From positions 248,001 through 312,000 of the forward strand of contig NZ_JBHRRZ010000015.1 of NCBI RefSeq assembly GCF_042643265.1: a stretch of 64,000 nucleotides of DNA. Reading direction: 5' to 3'. Shown here one piece after another: positions 57,844 through 64,000 of the stretch. The notes under the pieces were generated by a model. It was given only the letters and a program-made list of their open reading frames with translations. It was not told the DNA's origin and ran no database searches. Within the stretch, counting starts at the first letter, position 1; each line of letters starts with the position of its first letter. Made by a program: the position numbers and the translations under genes. Source of the stretch: Virgibacillus_O sediminis (GTDB lineage: Bacteria > Bacillota > Bacilli > Bacillales > Amphibacillaceae).

Positions 57844-57978
57844 ATGAAGAAACATGAAATAGCCGGCTGCACAGACTATTGCCGAGGCGACATAGGGATG
57901 GAGGTCATCTGCAATGGGGAAGTAGGAAAAGTATTGATAACAACGAGAGCCGGGCTTGATTATTGGTATTTAATATAA
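57844..57978 (+). CDS. Possible 44-residue cysteine-containing small protein
   Basis: An ORF in the 255-base gap between ytnP and trmB encodes 44 residues with three cysteines (KKHEIAGCTDYCRGDI...VICNGEVGKV). A GGAG lies only two bases before the ATG, which is too close for an optimal site, so translation from this codon is doubtful. The codon use is not unusual. I do not recognise it; the remaining gap holds only the ytnP promoter and the trmB terminator. Confidence 0.3.
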   Translation: MKKHEIAGCTDYCRGDIGMEVICNGEVGKVLITTRAGLDYWYLI

Positions 57979-58010
57979 TCAAACCAAACTAATATCCTTT
58001 CTTACTCACT

Positions 58011-58036
58011 AAAAAAGAACCCATAACAGGTTCTTT
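58011..58036 (-). terminator. Terminator after trmB
   Basis: AAAGAACC pairs with GGTTCTTT around a seven-base loop, followed on the minus strand by a T-run. Confidence 0.75.
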
Positions 58037-58673
58037 ACTTGAATTTAGCACGGCAGCGATAAATCGGCTGTCCTTTAGCTGAAAACTTTTCTTCATACTC
58101 GGTCATCACATTGGCCGGGTCTTGTTTAGCATGCAAATCCAGATCCACTTCCTCCAGCCTCATTCCGAATTGCGAGAAACTTACCAACGAATATTCGAAT
58201 AGGCCCATATTATCCGTTTTGAGTACTAATTCTCCAGCTTCATCAAGTACTTGCTGATACTGGCTTAAAAAGGTATGGAAGGTAAGCCTTCTTTTCTCAT
58301 GGCGATTTTTTGGCCATGGGTCGGAAAAATTAAGATAAATAGCCTCTACTTCATTATCTCCAAAGATTTCCCGAAGGTCTTGAGCATCTTCATTTAAAAG
58401 GAAGACGTTTTCCATTCCTGATTCCTTTACTTTTTGTGCAGCAGTGACTATGATGCTCTTGGCAATTTCAATCCCTATAAAATTGATATCAGTAAACTGT
58501 TTAGCCATTCCTGTAATAAATTGGCCTTTTCCTGTTCCAATTTCGACATGAATGGGACGGTCATTTCCGAAAAGAGACTTCCACTTATTTTTATAATCTT
58601 TTGCATCCGGAATGACAATATGCTGGTTGTCCCGTAAAAAGTCATCTGCCCATGGTTTATGTCGCTGACGCAT
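58035..58673 (-). CDS. trmB: tRNA (guanine46-N7)-methyltransferase
   Basis: Makes m7G46 in the variable loop of tRNAs. The 212-residue protein has the SAM motif VEIGTGKGQFI (~45-55), NFIGIEI, and the catalytic/tRNA-binding NFSDPWPKNRHEKRRL (~115-130), which is diagnostic. The ATG at 58673 follows AAAGGTG; the longer frame (GTG at 58682) overlaps that site. Located as in B. subtilis (ytmQ). Confidence 0.95.
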   Translation of the reverse strand: MRQRHKPWADDFLRDNQHIVIPDAKDYKNKWKSLFGNDRPIHVEIGTGKGQFITGMAKQFTDINFIGIEIAKSIIVTAAQKVKESGMENVFLLNEDAQDLREIFGDNEVEAIYLNFSDPWPKNRHEKRRLTFHTFLSQYQQVLDEAGELVLKTDNMGLFEYSLVSFSQFGMRLEEVDLDLHAKQDPANVMTEYEEKFSAKGQPIYRCRAKFK

Positions 58674-58751
58674 TACCTTCACCTTTCCCTAATAAATGTA
58701 TTGGTATATAAAAATGATTATAGCTAAGACTATCTTCTGAGGTGATACATG

Positions 58752-59039
58752 ATGCCACTTACAGTAAAAAATCAATTGACCCTATTATATGACCTGTTAG
58801 ACGAACAACAGGCCGACAACATAGGACAAACTACGGAATATCAGCAAATCGTCCGCCTGGTCCAATCCATGATGGAAAACAGCCAATTGACTGATGAGCA
58901 ACTCATCCAGCTTCTTCCTGAGATTTACCAATACGGCAAGCAAGGTGAGAATGCCCAGGATACAACAGCACATATATCAAATAACAAACAAAATATAGGC
59001 AACTGGATCAGTGCAATTCAACAAGCTAATTTAGAATAG
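58752..59039 (+). CDS. ytzH: YtzH-like protein
   Basis: A 95-residue soluble helical protein, PLTVKNQLTLLYDLLDEQQADN at the start, rich in Gln and Asn. It corresponds to YtzH of Bacillus by position and pattern (between trmB and ytmP); function unknown. Two adjacent ATGs follow GAGGTG; the second (58752) has the better spacing. The last 14 bases overlap the end of the convergent ytmP gene. Confidence 0.8.
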   Translation: MPLTVKNQLTLLYDLLDEQQADNIGQTTEYQQIVRLVQSMMENSQLTDEQLIQLLPEIYQYGKQGENAQDTTAHISNNKQNIGNWISAIQQANLE

Positions 59040-59844
59040 ACGAGCTGATTTGCTCATTCAGTTCCACGATGTTCTCGATTCTTTCCTGAACCTTTACCGG
59101 TTCTTTCCGTTCTTCGTGCCAGCTCAAATATTGAAGAGCGTCGAGTAACAAATACCAGTACATTCGCCCTACCGTGTCCTTGTCCATCGTGACTCCGTAA
59201 TTCTCAAGCCAGCTATCCCAATTGTCACGAGGTATGTACCATTTAAGAATCATTGCATAATCAGTGGCAGGATCGGCGATAATAGCATTATCCCAATCGA
59301 TAAGAAATAAGTCTCCCTCTTTCGTTATCAACAGATTATTATGGTTCAAATCACCATGGCAAACGACCTTCTTTTGATTTCTTGTAATTGGCAGCAGCTT
59401 TTCTAGGTTCCAAACAGCCCGGGAGATTTCTTGTTCTCCGTAAGCATGGTTTGTGTTCGCAAGCCGTGCTTTTATCATGTCAAAACTCTCATCGGAACTT
59501 ACCGGCTTTTTTCCCAAGCGCATAAGCATATGAAGGAGTTCGGATGAATGATGGATTTTATGAAGGAGTTCTGCAACCCGGTGATGCTGCATCTCCACGG
59601 ACGAAAGCTCTCTTCCTTCCAGCCATTCCTGGGCTGTTATTACATCCCCATTCTCCATCCTTTTCGTCCATACGAGCTTGGGAACGATCCCTTCAGCTGA
59701 CAATACAGCAAGAAAGGGAGAAGAATTTCTTTTCAAGAATAATTTTTTATTACCTTTTATAGCAAAATAAGCATCACCGGTCAGGCCGCCCGCTGGTGTC
59801 ACTTCCCAGCCTTCCCCCAATACTCTTTTCAGCCAATCCACCAT
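59026..59844 (-). CDS. ytmP: APH-fold phosphotransferase (YtmP)
   Basis: A 272-residue aminoglycoside/choline-kinase-like protein. The catalytic loop CHGDLNHNN (His163, Asp165 region) and the metal-binding LIDWDNA (~181-187) are intact, with lysine in LFLKRN near 38 for ATP. The substrate is unknown; family members phosphorylate small hydroxyl compounds such as choline. The ATG at 59844 has only a modest GTGAG site and the first Met of the frame (59874) has none, so the exact start is uncertain. Confidence 0.88.
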   Translation of the reverse strand: MVDWLKRVLGEGWEVTPAGGLTGDAYFAIKGNKKLFLKRNSSPFLAVLSAEGIVPKLVWTKRMENGDVITAQEWLEGRELSSVEMQHHRVAELLHKIHHSSELLHMLMRLGKKPVSSDESFDMIKARLANTNHAYGEQEISRAVWNLEKLLPITRNQKKVVCHGDLNHNNLLITKEGDLFLIDWDNAIIADPATDYAMILKWYIPRDNWDSWLENYGVTMDKDTVGRMYWYLLLDALQYLSWHEERKEPVKVQERIENIVELNEQISSSILN

Positions 59845-59958
59845 GGTTTTCTCACATCTTTCCGAAATAAGCATTCAATAATACATTTTATTATCATCCA
59901 TGAAAAAAAACAACTATGGACTTCCCGCATTATATTCCGTACAGGCCGTTTATACCTA

Positions 59959-60885
59959 TCATTTCCCATTCCCTTCTGAAAATACATCTTCATCCTCCTG
60001 CCATTCCTGCCTTTTGACTGAATGTGTAAGACAATATTTCAATAAAGCCTCAGCAGCCTTCAATTGGCTGTTTTTCAATGGGGATTCCAGATTTCTCCTC
60101 GCTTCAAACCACTTAGGGTACTCATGCCTGCCAACAACTTCTCCATTGTTGTATCTGGATGAGACAATAATATTATTAGTCCTCGATAGCACCGTTTTTC
60201 TAACCGGAAAGTCGATCTGTTTCACCTGGAGTACACTCTTCACAATATTTTCTGTACGTTTTAGAGCAATGAATGGATTTAATATTTTATGGCTCCCATC
60301 GCCCGTCTCTAACTTCCAGGTTCTGTCATTGTCATCAATCAGCAAATGTCCGAGCGGCTCTTCGACAAGTTTAATTACTTCGATGCTGACCGGGCTGATC
60401 AGAATGATCTCCCCATCCACCGGTGCATTCCTAATATGAAAAATTGGATAGTACATTAATAGATAGGTGTCTGGGAAACGCTGGAGGAAATATTTGAGGG
60501 ACTCGTCCATATAGTATTTCCTATCCATAAAAGAAATCCGGTTAACTGTCGAAGATGCCCATTTTAACTGAAAGCTGTACAGCTGATCAAGGAAAGACTT
60601 CCGTAAGTCCTTTTCCGTTTCAGGCTGCGAGCGTCCGATTGTACGCTCTTCCTGTTGCTCCTCTGCCGGAGTACTCTTGATCCCGAATAAAGATTTCCAC
60701 CTGGAGGCAAAGGAAGAACTTTGGCTCTTTTCTGGTATACCTTCCTTCAGATCATCCCTTCGGCTCCAGTCTTCATGGATCTTTCTCCAGTTGTCATTTT
60801 TCAACCGGATATATTGAGTAGGATAACGGTATATATCCCATTCATATCGGGAAATATAGTCTTCCAATTTAATCAATTGAGCCAT
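59959..60885 (-). CDS. ytlQ: YtlQ-like, nuclease-related (NERD) domain protein
   Basis: A 308-residue protein beginning AQLIKLEDYISRYEWDIYRYPTQYIRLKNDNW. The middle and C-terminal part (DQLYSFQLKWASSTV...ISPVSIEVIKLV...SPVRKTVLSR-type block) resembles NERD-containing Bacillus YtlQ. It is part of an operon: the start lies two bases after the ytlP stop, and GAGGGG precedes the ATG. Function unknown. The long rightward frame over the same DNA is regarded as a shadow. Confidence 0.8.
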   Translation of the reverse strand: MAQLIKLEDYISRYEWDIYRYPTQYIRLKNDNWRKIHEDWSRRDDLKEGIPEKSQSSSFASRWKSLFGIKSTPAEEQQEERTIGRSQPETEKDLRKSFLDQLYSFQLKWASSTVNRISFMDRKYYMDESLKYFLQRFPDTYLLMYYPIFHIRNAPVDGEIILISPVSIEVIKLVEEPLGHLLIDDNDRTWKLETGDGSHKILNPFIALKRTENIVKSVLQVKQIDFPVRKTVLSRTNNIIVSSRYNNGEVVGRHEYPKWFEARRNLESPLKNSQLKAAEALLKYCLTHSVKRQEWQEDEDVFSEGNGK

Positions 60886-60887
60886 TA

Positions 60888-61454
60888 CTAATACCCCTCG
60901 CCTAGCTGGTAGCGGGATGTGATTTCGTATTTTGGGGAATGGCCTGGATGGATACGGTACATAACCACTTCGGTCACCTTTAGATCATCTCTACTCTGAT
61001 AGCTTTCCAACATCTCTTTAATGGAAGCCGGATCAGGGCCCCCTTGCCAATGCTTGGCAAGGGTTATATGTGGGCTATATGAGCGGTTTTCCCTTTGAAA
61101 ACCAACGTTCACCGCACTTTCTTCAACTATATCGTATAAGAGCTGCAATTGGTTTGTGCGCTCTACTCCTCCCCATAACACCCTTGGACTATTTGGTGTA
61201 CCAAAATAGCCTATGCCTCCTGCTTGTACGACCAAAGCTTTTTGATTTTCCAGGACCCTGAGTTCATCTTCCAGCATTTTACGCTTTTCATTGGACACAG
61301 CTCCCAGGAATTTTAACGTGATATGGAGATCATCACGATGCGGCCACTGTTTATAAGGAAGTTTCCTTCGCCATTCCTTTTGTATCCCGTTAAAATAATC
61401 CTTCCAGCGGTCAGGAAGCGGAATTGCAATAAAGTAATGTGGTAGACCATTCAT
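60888..61454 (-). CDS. thpR: 2'-5' RNA ligase family phosphoesterase (ThpR/YtlP)
   Basis: A 188-residue 2H phosphoesterase: the two H-x-T/S motifs are DDLHITLKFLG (His near 46) and SPHITLAKHW (near 129). Members act as RNA 2',3'-cyclic phosphodiesterases or ligases; the in vivo RNA is unknown. GGAGGAATG precedes the ATG. It lies 15 bases downstream of the pseudouridine synthase gene, and ytlQ follows, so the three form one RNA-linked operon. Confidence 0.92.
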   Translation of the reverse strand: MNGLPHYFIAIPLPDRWKDYFNGIQKEWRRKLPYKQWPHRDDLHITLKFLGAVSNEKRKMLEDELRVLENQKALVVQAGGIGYFGTPNSPRVLWGGVERTNQLQLLYDIVEESAVNVGFQRENRSYSPHITLAKHWQGGPDPASIKEMLESYQSRDDLKVTEVVMYRIHPGHSPKYEITSRYQLGEGY

Positions 61455-61469
61455 TTGTCATTCCTCCAT

Positions 61470-62186
61470 TCAGCTTTTTAGAGAAAGGCAATAATCAAGT
61501 TCTTCTTCAGTCAATTCCCGGTAAGAGCCTGGGGATAACCGTTCATCCAGTCTCAGCTCCCCCATCTGTTTCCTTTTCAAGTAAATAACCTTCTTCCCTA
61601 CCGCCTCAAACATCCTTTTTACCTGATGGTATTTTCCTTCTGTCACGGTTACTTCTATTTCAGATATTTCCCCTTGGTGGAGAATTTTCAAGGCAGCCGG
61701 TTTCGCTTGATAACCGTCTTCCAATGTGACCCCGGACTGAAAGCTCTCTATGTCTTCAGATGTTACTATGCCTTCGATACGAGCATAGTATACTTTGTCT
61801 ATTTCTTTTTTAGGAGAGGCCAGCTTATGCGCAAGTTCTCCATCATTAGTTATGAGCAAAAGGCCTTCCGTATCTTTATCCAGCCTCCCCACAGGGAAAG
61901 GTTTAAACAGACGGTGTTCATCTTTTAGAAGATCCAACACCGTCCTATGCCGTTTATCTTCTGTGGCAGAAATACATCCGGGCGGTTTGTGCAGCATCAA
62001 ATAAATGAATTCCTGGTAATTTATTTTCTCCTTATCCACCATTACTATATCTACTTCCGGTTGTATGTGCTGACTGCTGTTCTTCACATACTCACCATTC
62101 ACCGATACACGCTTTTTCTTCAACAGGTTCTTAACTTCTTTTCGGCTTCCATAACCCTTATTGGCCAGGAGTTTATCCAGCCTCAT
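61470..62186 (-). CDS. RsuA-family 16S/23S rRNA pseudouridine synthase
   Basis: A 238-residue protein with an N-terminal S4 domain (RLDKLLANKGYGSRKEVKNLLKKKRVSVNGE) and the RsuA/RluB/E/F catalytic domain with the aspartate motif GRLDKDTEGLL (Asp103) and KVYYARIEG. RsuA itself modifies U516 of 16S rRNA; the target of this member is not provable from sequence. The ATG at 62186 has GGGAGG eight bases upstream; the GTG three codons earlier overlaps it. It starts 14 bases after murJ. Confidence 0.92.
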   Translation of the reverse strand: MRLDKLLANKGYGSRKEVKNLLKKKRVSVNGEYVKNSSQHIQPEVDIVMVDKEKINYQEFIYLMLHKPPGCISATEDKRHRTVLDLLKDEHRLFKPFPVGRLDKDTEGLLLITNDGELAHKLASPKKEIDKVYYARIEGIVTSEDIESFQSGVTLEDGYQAKPAALKILHQGEISEIEVTVTEGKYHQVKRMFEAVGKKVIYLKRKQMGELRLDERLSPGSYRELTEEELDYCLSLKS

Positions 62187-62200
62187 CCTCAGCACCTCCC

Positions 62201-63817
62201 TTATCTGCGGAATAAACGATCAAGTACTCGTACACGTTTGCCAAAAATACGTTCAAGCAGGGTTGATTCATAAGCAAGCCATATATAAACAATTCCTCCC
62301 GCTCCTACACCTAGGCAGAGCATCACAATGGTCGCCCATCTTTCCTCCCTGTATGGAAGAAACTGGCCGGCCCCTGCTCTCACAAGCCAAATGGCTATAA
62401 GCATGATAATAGTAAAAATGACAATAAGCGCAACTCGCTTCATCAGACGTTTCACAGGGAAATCAATTTTCGTAAATACTCTCCACATATTCAAGGTAAC
62501 TGCTGTACCTGCGGCCAATGCCGTGCCGAAAATAGCCCCTTTAGGCCCAAACATATGGATCAGCTGAATATTAAGCAGCAACTTCAGCATCAACCCTGAA
62601 GTCAGGCTGACTACCGCAAACTTCTGTTCATTTATGCCCTGTAGCAATGAAGATGACACGGTAAAGAGAGCAAACAGCAAGCCGACAGGAGCATACCAAC
62701 CCAACAGTGAACCTGTCAGTTCTATATTATGAAGGCTGTATAACGCCCCATATGCTTCATAGGACAACATAGAGAGCCCGGCTGCAGCTGGTATAACAAG
62801 CACCAGCACAATTTGCAGCGACTGGCTGATCTGCTGATGAAGCTGCTGCATATTATTAGCTGTAAATGTCTTGGTTAGAGCTGGAAGAGCAGCCAATGAA
62901 AGTCCAGTTGCCAACGTACCTGGAATGATGACTAATTTATGGCCGAATACATTGATAGCAGATAGGGCTATCTCCCAAATATCCCCAAAACCGGCTGCCA
63001 CCATTGCCCGATTAAATGTAAAAGTGTCTACCAGCTGATACAGTGAAGTAGCAAGCCCTACAATGACAAACGGCCCTGCATAGCTCAATAACTCAATCAT
63101 CAGCTCTTTTTTCGAAATGTCCGTCGTAAACCTTTGCTGTGCCAGCCTTTTATCAAGCCCAGGCTTTCTTTTTTTCCAATAGACCAGCAACACAACCATA
63201 GAAGCTGCTCCCCCGATAAAAGCAGAAAAAGTAGCAAAACCTACGGCGGTAGTAACTGTTCCACCAATCAAATTAAGTACCACAAAAGCAGCTGTCAACA
63301 GGAACACAATCCGCACAATCTGTTCTATGACCTGCGAAACAGCAGTCGGCCCCATCGACTGATGTCCTTGGAAAAAACCTCGGATTATACTCATTGGCGG
63401 AATGATCAATAGGGCGAAACTAACCATTCGGATCACGAATGCAACATCTTCCGTAGTAATGGAACCTGTTTCCTCCGTGATGATGTACTCAGCCAGTACC
63501 TCAGCACCAAAAAATAAGAACAAAAATGCCAAAAAGCCACTGGCTGCCATCAAAGCGATCCCTGTCTTGAACATACGCCTTCCCGTTTCATAATCCCCCA
63601 ACGAGTTATATTTAGCTACAAACTTGGAAACAGCTAATGGTACTCCGATGGTCGATATACTGAGAAGAATACTGTAGGGGACATAGGCGAAATTATACAA
63701 TGTGCCCCCTGTTTCTCCTACCAGCGCATTAAACGGGATGACATAGATCATTCCCAAAAACTTCGATAAAAAGGATGCTACTGTAAGTAACATCGCTCCT
63801 CTAACTATATTCGACAT
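62201..63817 (-). CDS. murJ: Lipid II flippase MurJ-type MVF transporter (YtgP)
   Basis: A 538-residue protein with 14 predicted membrane helices, starting NIVRGAMLLTVASFLSKFLGMIYVIPF, and the MVF/MATE-like repeats GFFQGHQSMGPTAVSQVIEQIVRI (~145-168). The B. subtilis homologue YtgP is the MurJ/Amj-partner flippase for lipid II or a wall polymer intermediate. AGGTGAAATA precedes the ATG. It is the first gene of the murJ-rsuA-like-thpR-ytlQ run. Confidence 0.92.
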   Translation of the reverse strand: MSNIVRGAMLLTVASFLSKFLGMIYVIPFNALVGETGGTLYNFAYVPYSILLSISTIGVPLAVSKFVAKYNSLGDYETGRRMFKTGIALMAASGFLAFLFLFFGAEVLAEYIITEETGSITTEDVAFVIRMVSFALLIIPPMSIIRGFFQGHQSMGPTAVSQVIEQIVRIVFLLTAAFVVLNLIGGTVTTAVGFATFSAFIGGAASMVVLLVYWKKRKPGLDKRLAQQRFTTDISKKELMIELLSYAGPFVIVGLATSLYQLVDTFTFNRAMVAAGFGDIWEIALSAINVFGHKLVIIPGTLATGLSLAALPALTKTFTANNMQQLHQQISQSLQIVLVLVIPAAAGLSMLSYEAYGALYSLHNIELTGSLLGWYAPVGLLFALFTVSSSLLQGINEQKFAVVSLTSGLMLKLLLNIQLIHMFGPKGAIFGTALAAGTAVTLNMWRVFTKIDFPVKRLMKRVALIVIFTIIMLIAIWLVRAGAGQFLPYREERWATIVMLCLGVGAGGIVYIWLAYESTLLERIFGKRVRVLDRLFRR

Positions 63818-63859
63818 TATTTCACCTGCATCTATTTTCTTTTTCTATTCATAATGGTC

Positions 63860-63868
63860 ATTCTACCA
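63860..63868 (-). promoter_or_regulatory. Extended -10 element upstream of murJ
   Basis: TGGTAGAAT on the minus strand fits an extended -10, 43 bases before the murJ start. Confidence 0.4.
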
Positions 63869-63923
63869 TATATGTTGGAGCACGGTTAACGATTAAGTAA
63901 CAATCATGGGATTTCATTATCAA

Positions 63924-63953
63924 TTGAGCACGCTGAGCAGAAAGTGGTAAGAT
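63924..63953 (+). promoter_or_regulatory. Predicted promoter of the flavoprotein gene
   Basis: TTGAGC (63924-63929) and TAAGAT (63948-63953) with an 18-base spacer. Confidence 0.45.
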
Positions 63954-63975
63954 ACATACGAAAGGAATGATCACC

Positions 63976-64000
63976 ATGAGTAAGGATGTTATAGTAATTG
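63976..64000 (+). CDS. ytfP: Start of a gene, probably a FAD-dependent oxidoreductase (3' end outside window)
   Basis: Only eight codons are visible (MSKDVIVI), the expected first strand of a FAD-binding Rossmann fold. Position next to murJ/ytgP matches the HI0933-type flavoprotein YtfP in B. subtilis. AAAGGAATG lies before the ATG. The assignment rests on gene order and a few residues. Confidence 0.5.

Noticed and set aside
59900..60439. 179-codon rightward ORF opposite ytlQ
   Set aside because: Lies across a conserved-position gene with a good start and operon context; its own start is an A-run without a ribosome site.
1..64000. CRISPR arrays, prophage, insertion sequences, tRNA or rRNA genes
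   Set aside because: No regularly spaced repeats, transposase or phage-type reading frames, or cloverleaf-like sequences were seen.

Overview
This window is chromosomal core sequence from a low-GC, spore-forming Firmicute of the family Bacillaceae. Supporting evidence: spore genes (an alpha/beta-type SASP, ytrH/ytrI, gerW/ytfJ), Bacillus-type promoters, a tyrosyl T-box, and a gene order that closely follows the Bacillus subtilis ytvI to ytgP segment as I remember it. The sodium-type stator pair motP/motS next to ccpA and several departures from the B. subtilis order suggest a relative such as the Oceanobacillus/Virgibacillus group, but the genus is a guess. No prophage, insertion sequence, CRISPR array, rRNA or tRNA gene was seen.

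Layout. 1-12 kb: the end of ytvI, fxsA, then the leftward metabolic block malic enzyme, a GntR/FadR-type regulator, accD, accA, pfkA and pyk, preceded by dnaE; ytrH-ytrI run divergently from dnaE. 12-24 kb: a small ORF under a palindromic promoter, nrnA, ytpI, ytoI, a small membrane protein, a prepilin peptidase, ytkL, a PspA protein, an M24 peptidase, a 53-aa basic protein, a universal stress protein, then ytxK-ackA, tpx and ytfI-ytfJ. 24-32 kb: an NAD kinase gene interrupted by a frameshift, ytcJ, a SASP gene, nifS-like and thiI (sulfur transfer to tRNA), ezrA and refZ. 32-42 kb: a free-methionine-sulfoxide reductase, an unknown protein, rpsD with a structured leader, tyrS with its T-box, a class A PBP and acuABC. 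42-64 kb: motPS, ccpA, the DAHP synthase, ytxG-ytxH under a sigma-B promoter, murC, a nicotinate phosphoribosyltransferase, sftA, ytpR, ytpQ, ytpP, ytoQ, a DUF84 NTPase, ytoP, ytzB, ytnP, trmB, ytzH, ytmP, ytlQ, ytlP, an RsuA-type pseudouridine synthase, murJ and the start of a flavoprotein gene.

How the genes work together. Carbon flow is the main theme: pfkA and pyk (glycolysis), malic enzyme (pyruvate/NADPH), accDA (malonyl-CoA), ackA (overflow), acuABC (acetyl-CoA synthetase control) and CcpA. The second theme is the envelope and division: PBP, MurC, MurJ, EzrA, RefZ, SftA, PspA. The third is translation: DnaE stands apart as the replication gene, while RpsD, TyrS, ThiI, TrmB and the pseudouridine synthase serve ribosomes and tRNA.

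No obviously new multi-gene system was found. The most checkable oddities are the frameshifted NAD kinase, several perfect palindromes placed on promoters (12291, 32948, 23143, 27171), a sigma-D-like promoter in front of motPS, the absence of acsA beside acuABC, and a few small unassigned ORFs.
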